Assembly: GCA_963383645.1 (NCBI GenBank)
Contig: OY726560.1
Span: forward strand, 64,063,058 to 64,127,057
Direction: 5' to 3'
DNA: 64,000 nt
DNA from: Muscardinus avellanarius
Lineage: Eukaryota > Chordata > Mammalia > Rodentia > Gliridae
Positions 10,243-21,869 of the stretch are shown here, one piece after another. The position numbers and the translations under genes are program-made. Positions within the stretch are counted from its first letter, which is position 1. The number at the start of each line of letters is the position of its first letter. The notes beneath the pieces are model-generated. The model was given only the letters and a program-made list of their open reading frames with translations, did not search any database and was not told the origin of the DNA.

Positions 10243-13200
10243 AATATAACTTAGATAATTTTTGGTTAGAAAAAACAAGAGAAGTTTTAAAAATGTATTT
10301 AAAATCTTTAAATGACTATATCCTAATCCTGTATGCTGTGCCTTCCTGTGAAATGCCAGAGGAGAAGCCTAGGATGTGGTTTTGTGCAAGTACACACAGA
10401 AACGTTAGGGGAAATAGACTCCGTGCCTGTTGGAGTCACCTGTTGAGAAAATAGGCAACTATTGACAAGTCTGATTCATGGCTGAGTGACTACTCTGCTA
10501 GCCTTCACATGATCCCCACCGAGCAAAACTTTGACCGCCTGCTAAACAAGGTCTGTTTGAAGTTTCTTTTTAACATTTCCAAAACGTTAATTCAGCAGGA
10601 TGTCTCCTCTGGGGCTCTCCGTGTCACCAAATCAGCAGCTGTTGAAATCCATTCACTTCAGCATGAAATGTTTTCATAAGTGCTTTTTTTTTATTTGTGA
10701 CAACAGCAAAATAAATATAAGGCTAAAATTCTACCTCATGCGACATTTACATGTGTTAAAACTGCTTCTGATTGTAGTTTGCATTCATGGTATTTATTTG
10801 CAGTCATTCATACAAGCATTAACGCCAATAGACAGTTTTATAACAGAAGATTTGAAATCAGCCTTGCTGTAAAACATACGACACCATACATTTCTTTGTT
10901 AAATGATTTATTTAAATATTTATACTTTGAATAAGTAAGAATTTAATGACTTTAAAGCAGAAGTTTTTATATTTCCCATGAAGTTCTGGTGTTTATGATT
11001 TTTGTGTTTGGATATTTATGGTTAGGGATATGTTTAAATCTCCAGATGAGATTGTTAATTTTGCATGGCAGTTATAAATTCTTTAAATTTCCCTCTTCAA
11101 TGGATAAATAGTGAGCTCCTTGGGAAATAATTTAACAGGATAAAGTAATAGAATTCTTGAGGCAAATTACTGAGGACCAGCAGAATTTGATGGTAAAGAT
11201 AAGGCACGCCAGGCCTACAGATTATATTGACTTGTTTGAATAGAGCTGTACTCCTTGGAGCTCAGGTCTTTTATTCATTTTAAGTAGAAGCCATATATCT
11301 TTGGTTGCAGGGTTAACATGAGAACTGCTACATTTTCTCAACCTGGATTGAGCTGTCTCTTTTTCTGTTTATTCAGGTCTTAAAAGACTTATGCGTAGTT
11401 TTATAAGTTCATTAGCTTGCTTCAGTCTTTGAGATGCATTTCACCTTCATCTTATCAAATTTCATTACATGCGAAGAATTTTATCAGATCAACCCATTAT
11501 ACAGCCTAGCAGCATGAAGTCTTTTTTCGTGGACGGGAGGAATATTGTGTAAATCGGGCTCTCAGGTTTCCGTGGGAGGCAGAGGGTTGCATGGTGTCCA
11601 TTTGTCAAGTTGATGGCACCGCAGTGAGGTTACATTAGCTTGTCTTTGAACAGAAGTGAAATCGTATGCGAAGCTCCCCTCGCTGTCATTTACACTAACA
11701 TCCATCCTCTTAAACCCAGGCCTCTGAGAAAAACAAAGTGATGGCACAATATAATCAGTCACTCAAGTTGTCTGTCATCTGTTTTCTTAAGGAAATGACT
11801 TTTAAGTTACTGGAACAGAGAACTGCAGAAAATTAACAAAGGTTGTGGTAGTAAAAGTAGGTGGATTTTTTTTAAAACTGCAGATGTCTTTTTGAGAAGA
11901 TTTTTATATGCAGAATGCCAAAAAGGATCCCCCCCTTTTATAATGAATCCCGTGTAAAGTATTTCTTTTTGAACAATAGACCTACTGCTGTTAACAACTG
12001 GAGTCTTTCTTGCTTAATGTGAGTACATGTTAATGCTCCCAGAAAACTTTCTGTAAAACCAAGTCTATAAAACGCTCCAGCTCAGTAGGTCCTCTGGCAA
12101 TTAGCTCATCACCTTTCAGTGCCAAGCTCTCTGAAATTTAGTTATGTAAGGGCAAATCTTGCGTAGAATAGGATACTTGAGGGTAAATGGTACTTTAAAT
12201 GTAAATTATTGGAATTTCATTTCTTAATATTACACTTAGACTTTTTTTTTTTTAAATCCTCACCCCTGATGGTCAATCTAAGGCCGGCAATCAAATTTGC
12301 AGGTTTTATTTCCCTAAGCCTGTTTTATGGGCTGAAACACTCCGGTCGTTTGCACCCTGTCTCATTCATCATGAAGCAGTTAAACTCAGATTGTTAAACC
12401 AGGAGAGATTAGCTGACAGGCAATGGTACATTAGATTAAGACCTCGTTTGGTTGAACTTAACTATTTTTCCATTCCATTCTTGTGGCATTTATAGCAAGC
12501 TATGTTTTTTGGTGAAATATAAAAGAAAAAAGAAAGGAATTTTTAAACAAGGGGAAATGGTCTCTTTCAGCCATGTGATAAGTATTTTATCATTTTTATT
12601 TGTTCCATCAGAAACCAATGTTAAAGGCCTAAATAGGAAATAAATGGTCAGTGTGCTTAAATATAAAGGAAATATGTCTGCTTTGTGTGGTATATTTATT
12701 TGATTATATTGTTGGTTTTTTTAAATAATAAATTTGGGGAGAAAAAAACTCTTTTTGTCAAAAGCATTGCTAAGAGCAACACATTTTTCAAACACTTTCC
12801 TAGAAAATCCCTCAAGAAGTGATAGAGAAGACTAACCCAAACTTCTTAGTGTATGCAAAGGAAAAACTTAGTTTTTAAAAAAACAAATGAGTACATATTT
12901 TAATTATAGATAACTATATAAAATCCTGCTGTTATTAGCCCTTGTGCCCATATAATGAGTTATCAAGCATTGCATTAAAAAGAAACCTTATTGTTTTCTT
13001 CCTTTTTGAAACTTACGTGAACATTTGGAATTGGTGAACTTCTGAGAGACCCAGGTGATCAATCTTGATTAGTTTATTTTTCTTAGCAAAGATTTTGATA
13101 GCCTAGTGTAGCTCTTTTTTTTTTCCTTTTAAAGGATTCCTATTTCCTCTGTTGAAGGATGAAATATTGTTAAAAAGCAACTCATAAATGAACTAGTGAA

Positions 13201-14183
13201 AAAGAGTTGAAGTAACCAAATCTCTCATTGTCGACTAGGAGACCTCAGACTTAAAAGACTGATCTTTAATTGCCCTTTTCCTCATATTTCTTCCCAATTT
13301 AACCTCAAAGTGATTTTTAAAGTTATGGCTTAATTGGATGGTCATTTTACCTGTGCTTTGGAGCAATTTATTACAGCTTTATTTCCTTTATTACAACTTT
13401 ATTTCCTTAAGCCGGCAGAGACATAAACGCTGGGATCTGTGTGATCAAAAGCAATTTTATGATGAATCCGATTTGCTAAATAGGAAAATTGAATCTATTT
13501 TTGTAACCAGATACAAACAGAATGTCACAAGTGCTATGAAAATTCAGAAATATATATTGTCTTCTGAATTTTAGATCTTTTATTATTTTTAGAATTTAAA
13601 ACTAAGTTTACAAATTATCATAAGTTAAAAGTTAATGGATGAGTACACTTCGGTACCCCATTATACTTTTAAAAGACAAAAGGGTTATGATAAATTTTTC
13701 ACTCCTTTGAACATATATTTTTAAACATTTATTGAGTATAAATTATCACAAAAATAAAACTCATTGGCTTAGATTAAGTATTTGAGCCACACAGAATGTT
13801 TTTTCTTTATAATAACCTGGTTTTCCCAAGAAATTATGTAAGAAAGTTTATATTTCACAATTACTGATTTCCCCAGATATTTTACTGTAATCAGTTAATA
13901 TAGGTTATTATTTCTTGCAAAACATTAATTGACTTTTACATTATAAGTTGTACCTAATGAAAATTTATTTTCCACTCTTTGTGTGGGGGGGTGTGGTACT
14001 GGGCCTTGGTGCTATTAACATCCGTCTTTGCTTGAAGGCCACAAGTTGGAGGGCAGGAGCTGACTGGCTCTGCCACCCTCACCAGTCTCAGGAGTTCAGT
14101 GGCCAAAGAGCCAGGAAGATTGTGAAATAGTAGATATAGTTTTCTATGACCATTAGAAAAGGTTTGCTTGTATTTCCAACTTA
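10243..14183. other. longest repeat-poor block; candidate conserved non-coding region
   Basis: Almost 4 kb without a recognisable SINE, L1 or microsatellite, unlike the rest of the window. I see no open frame with exon-like structure or splice context. Segments at about 11,500-11,800 and 12,060-12,450 have moderate GC with scattered CpG and AT motifs of homeodomain type. This is compatible with regulatory DNA under constraint, but that is inference. Confidence 0.35.
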
Positions 14184-14196
14184 AAACAACCCTTTT

Positions 14197-14358
14197 GCCG
14201 GGCGTGATGGTGTACGCTTGTAGTCCATGCACTTGGGAGGCTGAGACAGGAGGATTGTGCAGGTTCGAAGCCACCCTCAGCTGGTTTAAGAGCTCCTCTT
14301 TCCAAATAAAATAGAAAATAGGTCTGGGAGTGTAGCAACCAAAAAAATAAAAAATAAA
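14197..14358 (+). mobile_element. B1-dID SINE with deleted ID arm
   Basis: Head gccgggcgtgatggtg and a left arm with the 'cagctggtttaagag' subtype marker, followed by the linker. Only 'ggtctgggagtgtagc' of the ID arm remains before the A-tail. Repeat aaacaaccctttt (14184-14196) recurs as aaacaatcctttt (14359-14371). Confidence 0.9.
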
Positions 14359-14371
14359 AAACAATCCTTTT

Positions 14372-14457
14372 ATTTAGTTTTTGTGACTCTGAGGATCTAA
14401 TCCAGGGCTTTCAGCTTGCTAAGAATACATTCTACTGCTAAGCTACATCCCTAGCCC
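14372..14457 (-). mobile_element. ID SINE nested beside the B1-dID
   Basis: Antisense ID element: 'gaggatctaatccagggctt' through 'taagctacatccctagccc'. It is bounded by aaacaatcctttt (14359-14371) and aaagcaaccctttt (14458-14471), the third copy of the same target sequence. Confidence 0.88.
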
Positions 14458-14471
14458 AAAGCAACCCTTTT

Positions 14472-14860
14472 AAACACAGATTAAAAATAATAGATATTTG
14501 GGAGAGGGAGATGGAGAGAAACAGGATTTTCTAAAATTTGTACTATATTTGATAAAAAAATACCTTTTACTTTTTATATAAATAGCTAATCAATAATACA
14601 CAGTCTCTAGTATAGTACAAGTTTATAATACCTGCTTGCATATAAAATTTAATATTTTGTTGTTTATATTACATTTAGGTAACCTAGGAAGAAAACTCCA
14701 GTGGATTACTTAAGTACTCATTTATTTAGGATATACCACACAGGAACTTATTTTCATTAAGAGTATAGCAAACTTAAATTATTTATATTTACCTTTAGTG
14801 AGTCAATTTTGTTATTTTTTCATTGAAATTAATTAATTTCATATAATTTCTAGTACCACT
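14472..14860. other. AT-rich unassigned sequence
   Basis: No coding or repeat signal recognised. Confidence 0.4.
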
Positions 14861-14865
14861 TAATG

Positions 14866-14966
14866 GCACTAGAAATTGAACCTAGGGACATTCTACCTCT
14901 GAGCTACACCCCCAGCTCTATTTTATTTTTAATTTTGAAACAGGATCCTCCCATCTCAACCTCCTA
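14866..14966 (-). mobile_element. B1-dID SINE fragment, internally deleted
   Basis: Antisense ID arm (attgaacctagggacattct, 'gagctacacccccagctct') and linker are present. The left arm is cut to 'gatcctcccatctcaacctc', with no B1 head. Confidence 0.8.
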
Positions 14967-15323
14967 TGTATATAAAAAAAATTTGAGTTTTTGTATGGCA
15001 GGCCCTGGGGGTAGATAGATGTAGTGGGAAAATTTACACAATCTGTAAGAGGTATTGTATTGTGCATTTAATTGACACGGTTTGGATTAGTTACTTGTAT
15101 AGAGGCCTGCCTTCTATTATTTCTCCCAAGAAAAAACCCAAAATTCTGAACAGTGTACTCTAAACTCCAGCCAGCTCTTCTTCCATTCTTCCACACAATT
15201 AGTCTTTGGCTTGTGTGTAGAAGATACCCCCTTATTTTCTTGGGCTCCTCCTCACTGTTTATTCTTTTGCTCTTGTTTTTTCCTCCTTTTGAACAGACTT
15301 CTTATCTTTGTGTGTCATATTAT
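14967..15323. other. unassigned sequence
   Basis: Pyrimidine-rich from about 15,160 to 15,300. No gene or repeat assigned. Confidence 0.4.
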
Positions 15324-15333
15324 ATTGATTTCT

Positions 15334-16307
15334 TTAAAAATTTTTTTGTTTATGCTTTATCGGTATATTACAGTCTCACATCATAATATAGTTCCCAATG
15401 ATAGTGACCTCTGTGTCCTCAGCACTTGGTGAGCTTTCCCATCTCTCTCCTCGGTCCCCCCATACAGAGTACTGAGGTTGGCATTGGTATTCTCATATAT
15501 ATACATAATGCCCCATTTCCTTTGTTAATTCTCCTTCTCTCCCACCTCCTTTGCTCCACTGGAATTTCTCTTCCATTATCTAAAGTCCCTCTTATCCCAA
15601 TTATTCCCTAATTTCCACATCTGAGAAAAAACATAGCCTCCCAACAAAGAAAAGTCCAGGTGCAGATGGATTCTCAGCTGAATTCTACAAAACCTTTACA
15701 GAAGAACTAAACCCAATATTTCACAAATTATCTCATGAAATAGGAGATAGACACCTTCCAAACTCCTTCTACGAGGCTAGTAGTACTTTTGTATCCAAAC
15801 TGAATAAAGATCCCTCAAGAAAAAAAAATTACAAGCCAGGCATGGTGGTGCACAGTTGTAATCCTCATACTTGGGAGGCTGAGACAGGAGGATCGCAGGT
15901 TCACAGCCAGCCTCAGCTACTTAGTGATACCCTCCGAAACTTAATGAAACCTTGTTTCAAAATAAAGAATAAAAAATAGGGTTGGGGGTGGATCTTGGAT
16001 GTAACCCCCCCCCCCCGTTCAATCCCTGGTACTGCAAAAAAGAAAAAGAAAAAAAAAAATCCAACACCCATTCATGTTAAAAACACTAGAAAATCGGAAT
16101 AGAAGGAACTTATCTCAATTTCATAAAGGCAATATACAATAAACACAAAGCCAACATCTTAGTTAATGAGGAAAAACTGAGAGAATTCCCTTTAAAATCA
16201 GGAACAAGACAAGGATGCCCACTGTCATCATTTCTTTTTAGTAGAGTACTAGAGACTATCACCAGAGCAATAAGGCAAGAGACGGAAATCAAAGGAATGC
16301 AAATAAC
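15334..16307 (-). mobile_element. L1 insertion with inverted 5' segment (twin-priming structure)
   Basis: 15,340-15,633 is an L1 3' UTR in antisense (compare the L1 end at 52,335). At about 15,633 it switches to L1 ORF2 in sense orientation. 15,634-15,835 encodes the reverse-transcriptase start region (SPGADGFSAEFYKTF..). After a SINE, about 16,095-16,305 encodes a later part ([17 protein letters not shown]). Flanks attgatttct (15,324-15,333) and attggtttct (16,308-16,317) look like a TSD with one mismatch. The coding is incomplete and dead. Confidence 0.8.
15836..16056 (+). mobile_element. B1-dID SINE inside the L1
   Basis: Head gccaggcatggtggtgc, full left arm, 'aaataaagaataaaaaatag' linker, an ID arm carrying a poly-C run near 16,004-16,016, and an A/AAAAG tail. 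It splits the L1 ORF2 fragment, so it is younger than that L1. Confidence 0.92.
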
Positions 16308-16317
16308 ATTGGTTTCT

Positions 16318-16555
16318 GAAATCCCCTTGCAGAGGGTGGCTTTGTCCAGGTTTGCCTTTGTCTTAGGCCTGCTAGCTGGTTCAGAGCCCTGCTTCACTGA
16401 CTTTGCATGAATCTCACAATGATGCTTGGTGACAGGATTGTAAATCCCCAGAGGACAGGGTGCCATGGTTGAAGCACATCTAATTATGCCTTTTCTAGAA
16501 GAGATTCAACATGAGACTGAATAATTTAGATGATAATTTAGAACAGTTGACTTTA
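16318..16555. other. short unassigned segment of higher complexity
   Basis: Not recognised. The minus strand stays open from 16,466 to 16,110 (118 codons), but the last half of that frame runs antisense through L1, so it is not evidence for a gene. Confidence 0.35.
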
Positions 16556-16568
16556 AAAGTGTAGGGAT

Positions 16569-16785
16569 TAACCAGGCGTGGTGGCGCACGCTTGTAATCC
16601 CAACATTTGGGAGGCTGAGACCTGGAGGATCGCGGTTTGCGGACAGCCCTCAGCTATTTAGTGAGGCCCTCTGCAACTCAGTGAGACCCGGTTTCAAAAT
16701 AAAGAACAAAAAAATAGGGCAGGGGGTGTAGCTTGGAGGTCAAATGCCCCTGGGTTCCATCCCCAGACCCACAAAAAAAAAAAAA
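16569..16785 (+). mobile_element. B1-dID SINE, young-looking
   Basis: Head 'accaggcgtggtggcgcacg', 'aaataaagaacaaaaaaatag' linker, ID arm 'gggggtgtagcttggaggt' and an uninterrupted A-tail. 13-bp TSD at 16,556-16,568 and 16,786-16,798 (aaagtgtagggat / aaagtatagggat). Confidence 0.95.
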
Positions 16786-16798
16786 AAAGTATAGGGAT

Positions 16799-17246
16799 GA
16801 GTTCTTGGGGGAAAAAAACAACATCAACAAAACAACATATAAACAATTACTTAGTTCCAGGTGCTGGGGCTAAGAAACACATAGCAAAATTGAAATATCA
16901 AGGGCTGTTCTGGCAGGGCTGGCTGGTGGGCCACCTTTTTTCTGCCTGTCAAATTAGAATATGTATATTTGAATTAGGTCTTGGAAGGATCAAGTGTAAT
17001 TATGATGTAAAATTACTGACAATTAGAAATGTATGGAAGAAGTAAATACCTTAGGGTTATTTCTCAACTGTCATGGCCAGTTGTCAATCCTTATTTTATT
17101 ATAGAATACTGTTAGGTAGCTTGAATTTGAGTTTGTGTCCAGTTTGAATTTATTTTGCAATGAAGAGTAAAGTGATTTTTCAGAGTCACACAGTGACCTA
17201 GTAGCAGGAAAAGAAACCATAGGTTTCTCTTATGAGATTGATCTCA
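16799..17246. other. unassigned sequence
   Basis: An 82-codon open stretch here has no domain I recognise. No repeat assigned. Confidence 0.4.
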
Positions 17247-17438
17247 TTTTTTTTTTTTTTTATGCGACGGAGAGTTGAACCCAGGGGCATTCTATATCTG
17301 AGCTACACCTCCAGCCCTTTTTATATTTTATTTGGAAACATGGTCTTTCTAAGTTGCTGAGGCTGACTCCAAAACTGCAATCCTCCTTGTCTCATCCTCT
17401 CAAGTACTGGGATTATAGGTGTGCAACACTGCACCTGA
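17247..17438 (-). mobile_element. B1-dID SINE
   Basis: T-tail, 'gagttgaacccaggggcatt', 'gagctacacctccagccc', 'tttggaaacatggtct', and a decayed B1 head 'gtgtgcaacactgcacctg'. Confidence 0.9.
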
Positions 17439-19403
17439 TGGATCATTTCTTAATGTATAGCAAAAGCCATAAACAGGAAAATGAGACCCTTTTATTCGAG
17501 TGTTGGTATGTTAGACTAACATCTACCTTATACCTAACATATACATTTATATTGTAAGTCAGCAGTGGGTTTGGTAGAACACTTTTTTACTCTTACTATA
17601 TTGGAAAGCATGTAATAAAAACATCATTAACCAGGTTCTACTGTGCAGGATTTCCAGGGCTTCGTTTCCATTCTAGAAAAAAAAAAGTGTTTGAAGACTG
17701 AGAATATCCAAATTCATTCAGCTGACCTCTCTACCATTATATAATCGCTTGCAGTAGAAGCATCTACTCAGAACCCACACTGTCTTTAGCATTTAAGGAT
17801 GTTAACTTGAACTGGATTCTGGTGTTCTGGAGCAGTTCTAGAATCAGCTTCATAATAATGCCTTCTTCCATACTTCCTTACCCATAAATGTCAAATTTTT
17901 AAAATAGTTTTTATCTCATGTCATTATGTTAGCTTCTAAAATCTTACCACTTATTAGCAATATCCACAGGGACCTCTCAATAGGAGCAGAGGGATTCGAT
18001 GACCTCATGGTCACTGTCATCCCCATCTTGCTATGAAATGTAGCTTTTAAAATTACTGTTGACACTAAAAGTGAACACTAATCGCATCTTAACATGAAAC
18101 TGACTCTGGACATGACTATTTTTCCTCTCCTGTGAAATGCTCCCTTGCTGACACTGTGGCTGAAACAAAATCCTCAGCATTGAAAGAAAAGTGCTAGCAA
18201 GAGCAAGACTGTAAACAGTACTCCAGTCAACTCTAATACCAAATACAGCACTGTTCCGTGCCTGTGGCATGAGTCCTGCATATCACTCACACCCCTGCAC
18301 ATACCTGGCCTGCAGCCTTGATGGAATTCCTCCTTTTACTTCTCTGATCACCTACTTCCCCTGTTTTTCCAGTTGGCTCTCAGAGTGCCAACTTCTCAAG
18401 GAGCATTTTCTTACCTAAGCAACACTGTAATGTTGTAATATCTGCTGACAGCTCATTTATTCGGCCCTTCTTGCTCCAAATGTTTTTATGTTCAATTACT
18501 GAAATTTAATCATCAGAAGAGATTGGATTTTCTCTAGATCATGCAGCTTTGCTTAAATGTTAAGTTAATAGAACATTACTGAAATATAAGATTTCAAAGG
18601 CTTAAAAATTCAATATCAAAATTCATTAAGCTTTGAACTGATCACCTTTGAAATAATAGATAAGAGCTCTATAAATGGTCACATATAAGTCACATATTTT
18701 AAGAGGAGTTACTTTGAAATTATAACAAACCAAGTCAATGATTGCCTACACAATTTGCTAGGTTTTTGTTTTGTTGTGTATCCTGACTTTTTCAAGTTTT
18801 TGTAGACATGCTTTTGGGTTTTCTTTTACAGTCTCCCTTTTTTCTTTGTGTTGCTAAAATTATTTCAAGCTAAGAGATTTTTAAAAAATGTTATCAGCAT
18901 GTTGCAAACAATTTTTCCTGTTACTCTATTTTTATGCTACTAGAAAAAGAAAAAAGAAACTCCAACCACACTATCCTCCAAAGTATCACTTGTTTTAGGT
19001 GTTTACATTCTTTTAATGACCACCGAATACTCTGTGTATGAGGTTTTTTTAAAATTATTGTGTAAGAAAAAAACAAATATTAAACGTTATTTTTGGTTTT
19101 ACTACAAGGAAATTATAAGAGGCATGGGAGCTCTGTTTACTTTTCTTTGGAGAGGAAACCACCCATTAAGTCATCTCAGTTGGCTAAATAATACCCATGC
19201 TCTCTACACCTGGATCTTGGTGTAAGTATATAATAGTTGATTTTGATTTCTTAATGTGATCCTGCAAATTAAGTTAGGTTTTATTATTTTAGGGGTTTCA
19301 ATCAATTAAAGTATAAATGAAATAGTTGAATCTGTAATTATTTCTATATAATACAATTTCTATGTCACAATGAGTGACTCGACTTTTCTGTGAAAATAAC
19401 TTT
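17439..19403. other. repeat-poor unassigned block
   Basis: About 2 kb without SINE, L1 or microsatellite that I can identify. No exon-like coding stretch. AT-rich. Confidence 0.4.
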
Positions 19404-19607
19404 TTTGGCGGTACTGGGGATGGAACCGAGGGGCATTCTATCTCCGAGTTACTCCCCCAGCCCTATCTTTTATTCTTTATTTTGAAACAGGGTCTCACTA
19501 AGTTGCAAAGAGCCTCACTAAGTAGCTGAAGCTGTCCATGAACTGTGATCCTCCTGTCTTAACCTTCCAAATGCTGGGATTACAAGTGTGTGCCACCACA
19601 CCTGACC
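19404..19607 (-). mobile_element. B1-dID SINE
   Basis: Short T-run, 'ggtactggggatggaaccga', 'cccccagccctatc', linker tttattctttattttgaaac, and head 'gtgtgccaccacacctgacc'. Of the subtype with an AAAGAATAAAA linker. Confidence 0.92.
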
Positions 19608-19675
19608 TAAAATTTTTAATAGCATATATAGTTTGCAACCCAAATAAAAGTCTCCTGTTAAAAATAAAATGTAAA

Positions 19676-19765
19676 GAATGGAAATGTAGCTCAGTGGTAG
19701 AGTATTTGCTTGGCATTTTTCAAAGACCTGGGCATCATCTCTAGTACTACAAAACTAAGTAAAAA
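19676..19765 (+). mobile_element. ID SINE
   Basis: 'aatgtagctcagtggtagag', tatttgcttggc, a box-B-like 'gggcatcatctc', then an A-rich tail. Diverged. Confidence 0.85.
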
Positions 19766-19793
19766 ATTTAAATTAAAAACATGAAATATAAGA

Positions 19794-19880
19794 GGCTGGG
19801 GGTGTGACTTAGTGGTGGAGCTCTTGCCTAGCATGTATGAGAACCTGGGTTCAACCTCCAGCACTGTAAAATAATAATAA
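19794..19880 (+). mobile_element. ID SINE
   Basis: 'ggctgggggtgtgacttagt', cttgcctagcatgtatgaga, box-B-like gggttcaacc, and a tail that has become AATAATAATAAAA. It lies within 120 bases of another ID in the same orientation. Confidence 0.88.
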
Positions 19881-19993
19881 AACTTAAGTATATTTTAACA
19901 CAAGTAAGTAATGCACATTAAATGAAAGGTGCTATACTGAAATGACCTTGGTGACTGCTGCAGGGAGGGATGGCATCCTTGACATCAGGATGA

Positions 19994-19995
<2 letters not shown>

Positions 19996-20034
<39 letters not shown>
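19996..20034. repeat. (TG)n microsatellite
   Basis: About 18 uninterrupted TG units preceded by a GAGTGAG start. The long open frame across it is a repeat artefact. Confidence 0.95.
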
Positions 20035-20035
<1 letters not shown>

Positions 20036-21042
20036 TCAGCTTATTGAGCACCAAGGCAAGGGCCCTCTTCTCCCTGGGGATTCTTTTCTTTTCATACATA
20101 GAAATATGTCATCCATACCAAAATTGTTTGCTGTTAGGTGTCTATTATTTTTTTAACACCAACAACATCAATCTTTTTTATTATTATTTTTATTTGAAAT
20201 TATACAGTTATATCCAGTCACTAGAGTGCCCCAGGGGGAGTTCCCCAGGATTAGGAATCAGGAAACTTATCTGCCACTCATCCCCGATTCCCAAGGAATG
20301 TGCACACAGACCAGTGCCTCCACCTGTCTGTAACGAGGTGGGCAATGCCCACCCAGCGGAGTTAGTGTGGGAATTAGATGAGATAATACGTTCTGGGGAG
20401 CCAAGTTCAGCCCACACCTCAGAGGAACTTTAAAAAATTATACAGGCCAGTGGCAGCAGAAGAGGCTCTTCAGGTATAAAAGTAAAATTAAATAAAAGGA
20501 AAAAGAACCCCACCTGCCTGGGATAGCACTCAAAAGACTATATATACACAGACTAATGGCACAGTGGGGGAACTCTACTCAGAAAGTCGCCCACCTACTG
20601 CACTAGACCTAAAGGAAAACAAAAGTTCCGTCCTATAGAGTTGTTTTAAGAGGAGGGAATTTTTGAGTCAGACCCAACTCTGATTCATCCCCAAGACTCA
20701 CTAGTCACATGCAGTGAAAATTCATTATAATGTTTCCACAAGCAGTATTTCCTACCTTTAAAAATCACAGTTAAAAAATCAAAGCTTTGAATGTTGTCTC
20801 ATGTCCCTGAAATACGGCTCTATTTAAAACAAATTTTAGTTCTTTGTACAGTTATTTAATCTGTTATAGTACTAATATATAGCTAACAGATACAAAAAGT
20901 GACCTTTGGAACATCATATAAGTGTGCAGTGGCAGAATTACCTAACTAGAGAGAATTTTAGTTTGGTTCATCCTCCAAAGAAGTATTGTTTTGGGTTATT
21001 TGCACACTTACTTAGAACCAGAAGTTAGAAGGGACTTGAGGC
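20035..21042. other. unassigned sequence
   Basis: It includes a T/TTA-rich run at 20,173-20,195 and moderately GC-rich sequence at 20,220-20,420. No exon or repeat family identified. Confidence 0.4.
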
Positions 21043-21215
21043 AGTGACTCTAAGACTTTGGCAGGCCTCGGAATTCTCTCTATACTGGTTAGAGGACAGA
21101 TTTTTGGGATTTAGTAGGTCTGGGTTAGAGCTTGCGAATTTGCATTTCTTCAGACTCCCAGCTGACGCTGAATGTGTAGTATAGGGAGCCAGCCACCCTG
21201 CTCTAGAGGTCTTAA
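21043..21215 (+). mobile_element. MER5A-like hAT-Charlie MITE
   Basis: It matches the MER5A layout as I remember it: cagtgactctaagactttgg at the start, 'ttagtaggtctgggttagag', 'cgaatttgcatttcttc', and 'cagctgacgctga' followed by the decayed 3' end. Non-autonomous DNA transposon, fixed before placental radiation. Confidence 0.75.
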
Positions 21216-21329
21216 CCACTAAGAGATCTTTACTGTATCCGTTTTTGAGTTTTGTCAGAATTTTCATGTAGGTGATTATATGTTCTGTGTACATGGCTGT
21301 CTGTCATTTACACTCAAAGATGTTTAAGG

Positions 21330-21712
21330 AAAATTGAAAAAAAGTTGAACTGGCTATATTAGTGAAAAGGCAGAGTAGACTTCAGAGCAAAGAATATTAC
21401 CAGAGATAAAGAAACGATAATAAATGGACAGACTCATCAAGATAATAAATGGACAAACTCATCAAGAGGACACAGTTCTAAATGCTTATGCACCTAATAA
21501 CAGAGCTTCAAAACTAAGAAGCAAAAGCTGATAGAACTGCAAAGAGAAATAGACCTACTATTATTGTCAGAGATTTCAGTACCCTTTGCTTAATAATGAA
21601 AAATTATAGACCGAAATTAATAAGGATAAAGAAGATTTGAACTACTCTCAGCCCACTTGACCTAACTGGTATGTATAGAACACCCCACTAAACCGGAGTC
21701 TGAGATATGTTG
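21330..21712 (+). mobile_element. ancient L1M ORF2 fragment (endonuclease part)
   Basis: 'aatgcttatgcacctaataa', cagagcttcaaaac and 'agaaatagacctac' correspond to the NAYAPNNRAS..KLIELQREID region of L1 ORF2. It then reads toward 'gacctaactggtatgtatag' (DLTGMYR). It contains stops and a tandem 27-bp duplication around 21,420-21,470. Confidence 0.8.
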
Positions 21713-21718
21713 TTTTCA

Positions 21719-21862
21719 GCCGGGTATGATGTGCATGCTTGTAATCCCAGCATTTGAGAGGCTGAGACAGGAGGATCCGGGTTTGTGGCCAGCCTCAGCT
21801 ATTTAGTGATGCTCTCCACAACTTAGTGAGACCCTGTTTCAAAATAAAGACCCCAAAAATAA
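21719..21862 (+). mobile_element. B1-dID SINE, ID arm missing
   Basis: Head 'agccgggtatgatgtgcatg', left arm and a linker start (tttcaaaataaag). The copy then ends in an A-rich tract without the ID arm. Confidence 0.88.
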
Positions 21863-21869
21863 AGAGAAG

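Noticed and set aside
16110..16466. 118-codon minus-strand frame
   Set aside because: Much of it is antisense to L1 ORF2.
19942..20433. 163-codon plus-strand frame
   Set aside because: A third of it is a (TG)n Cys/Val repeat; no domain, no splice or start context.
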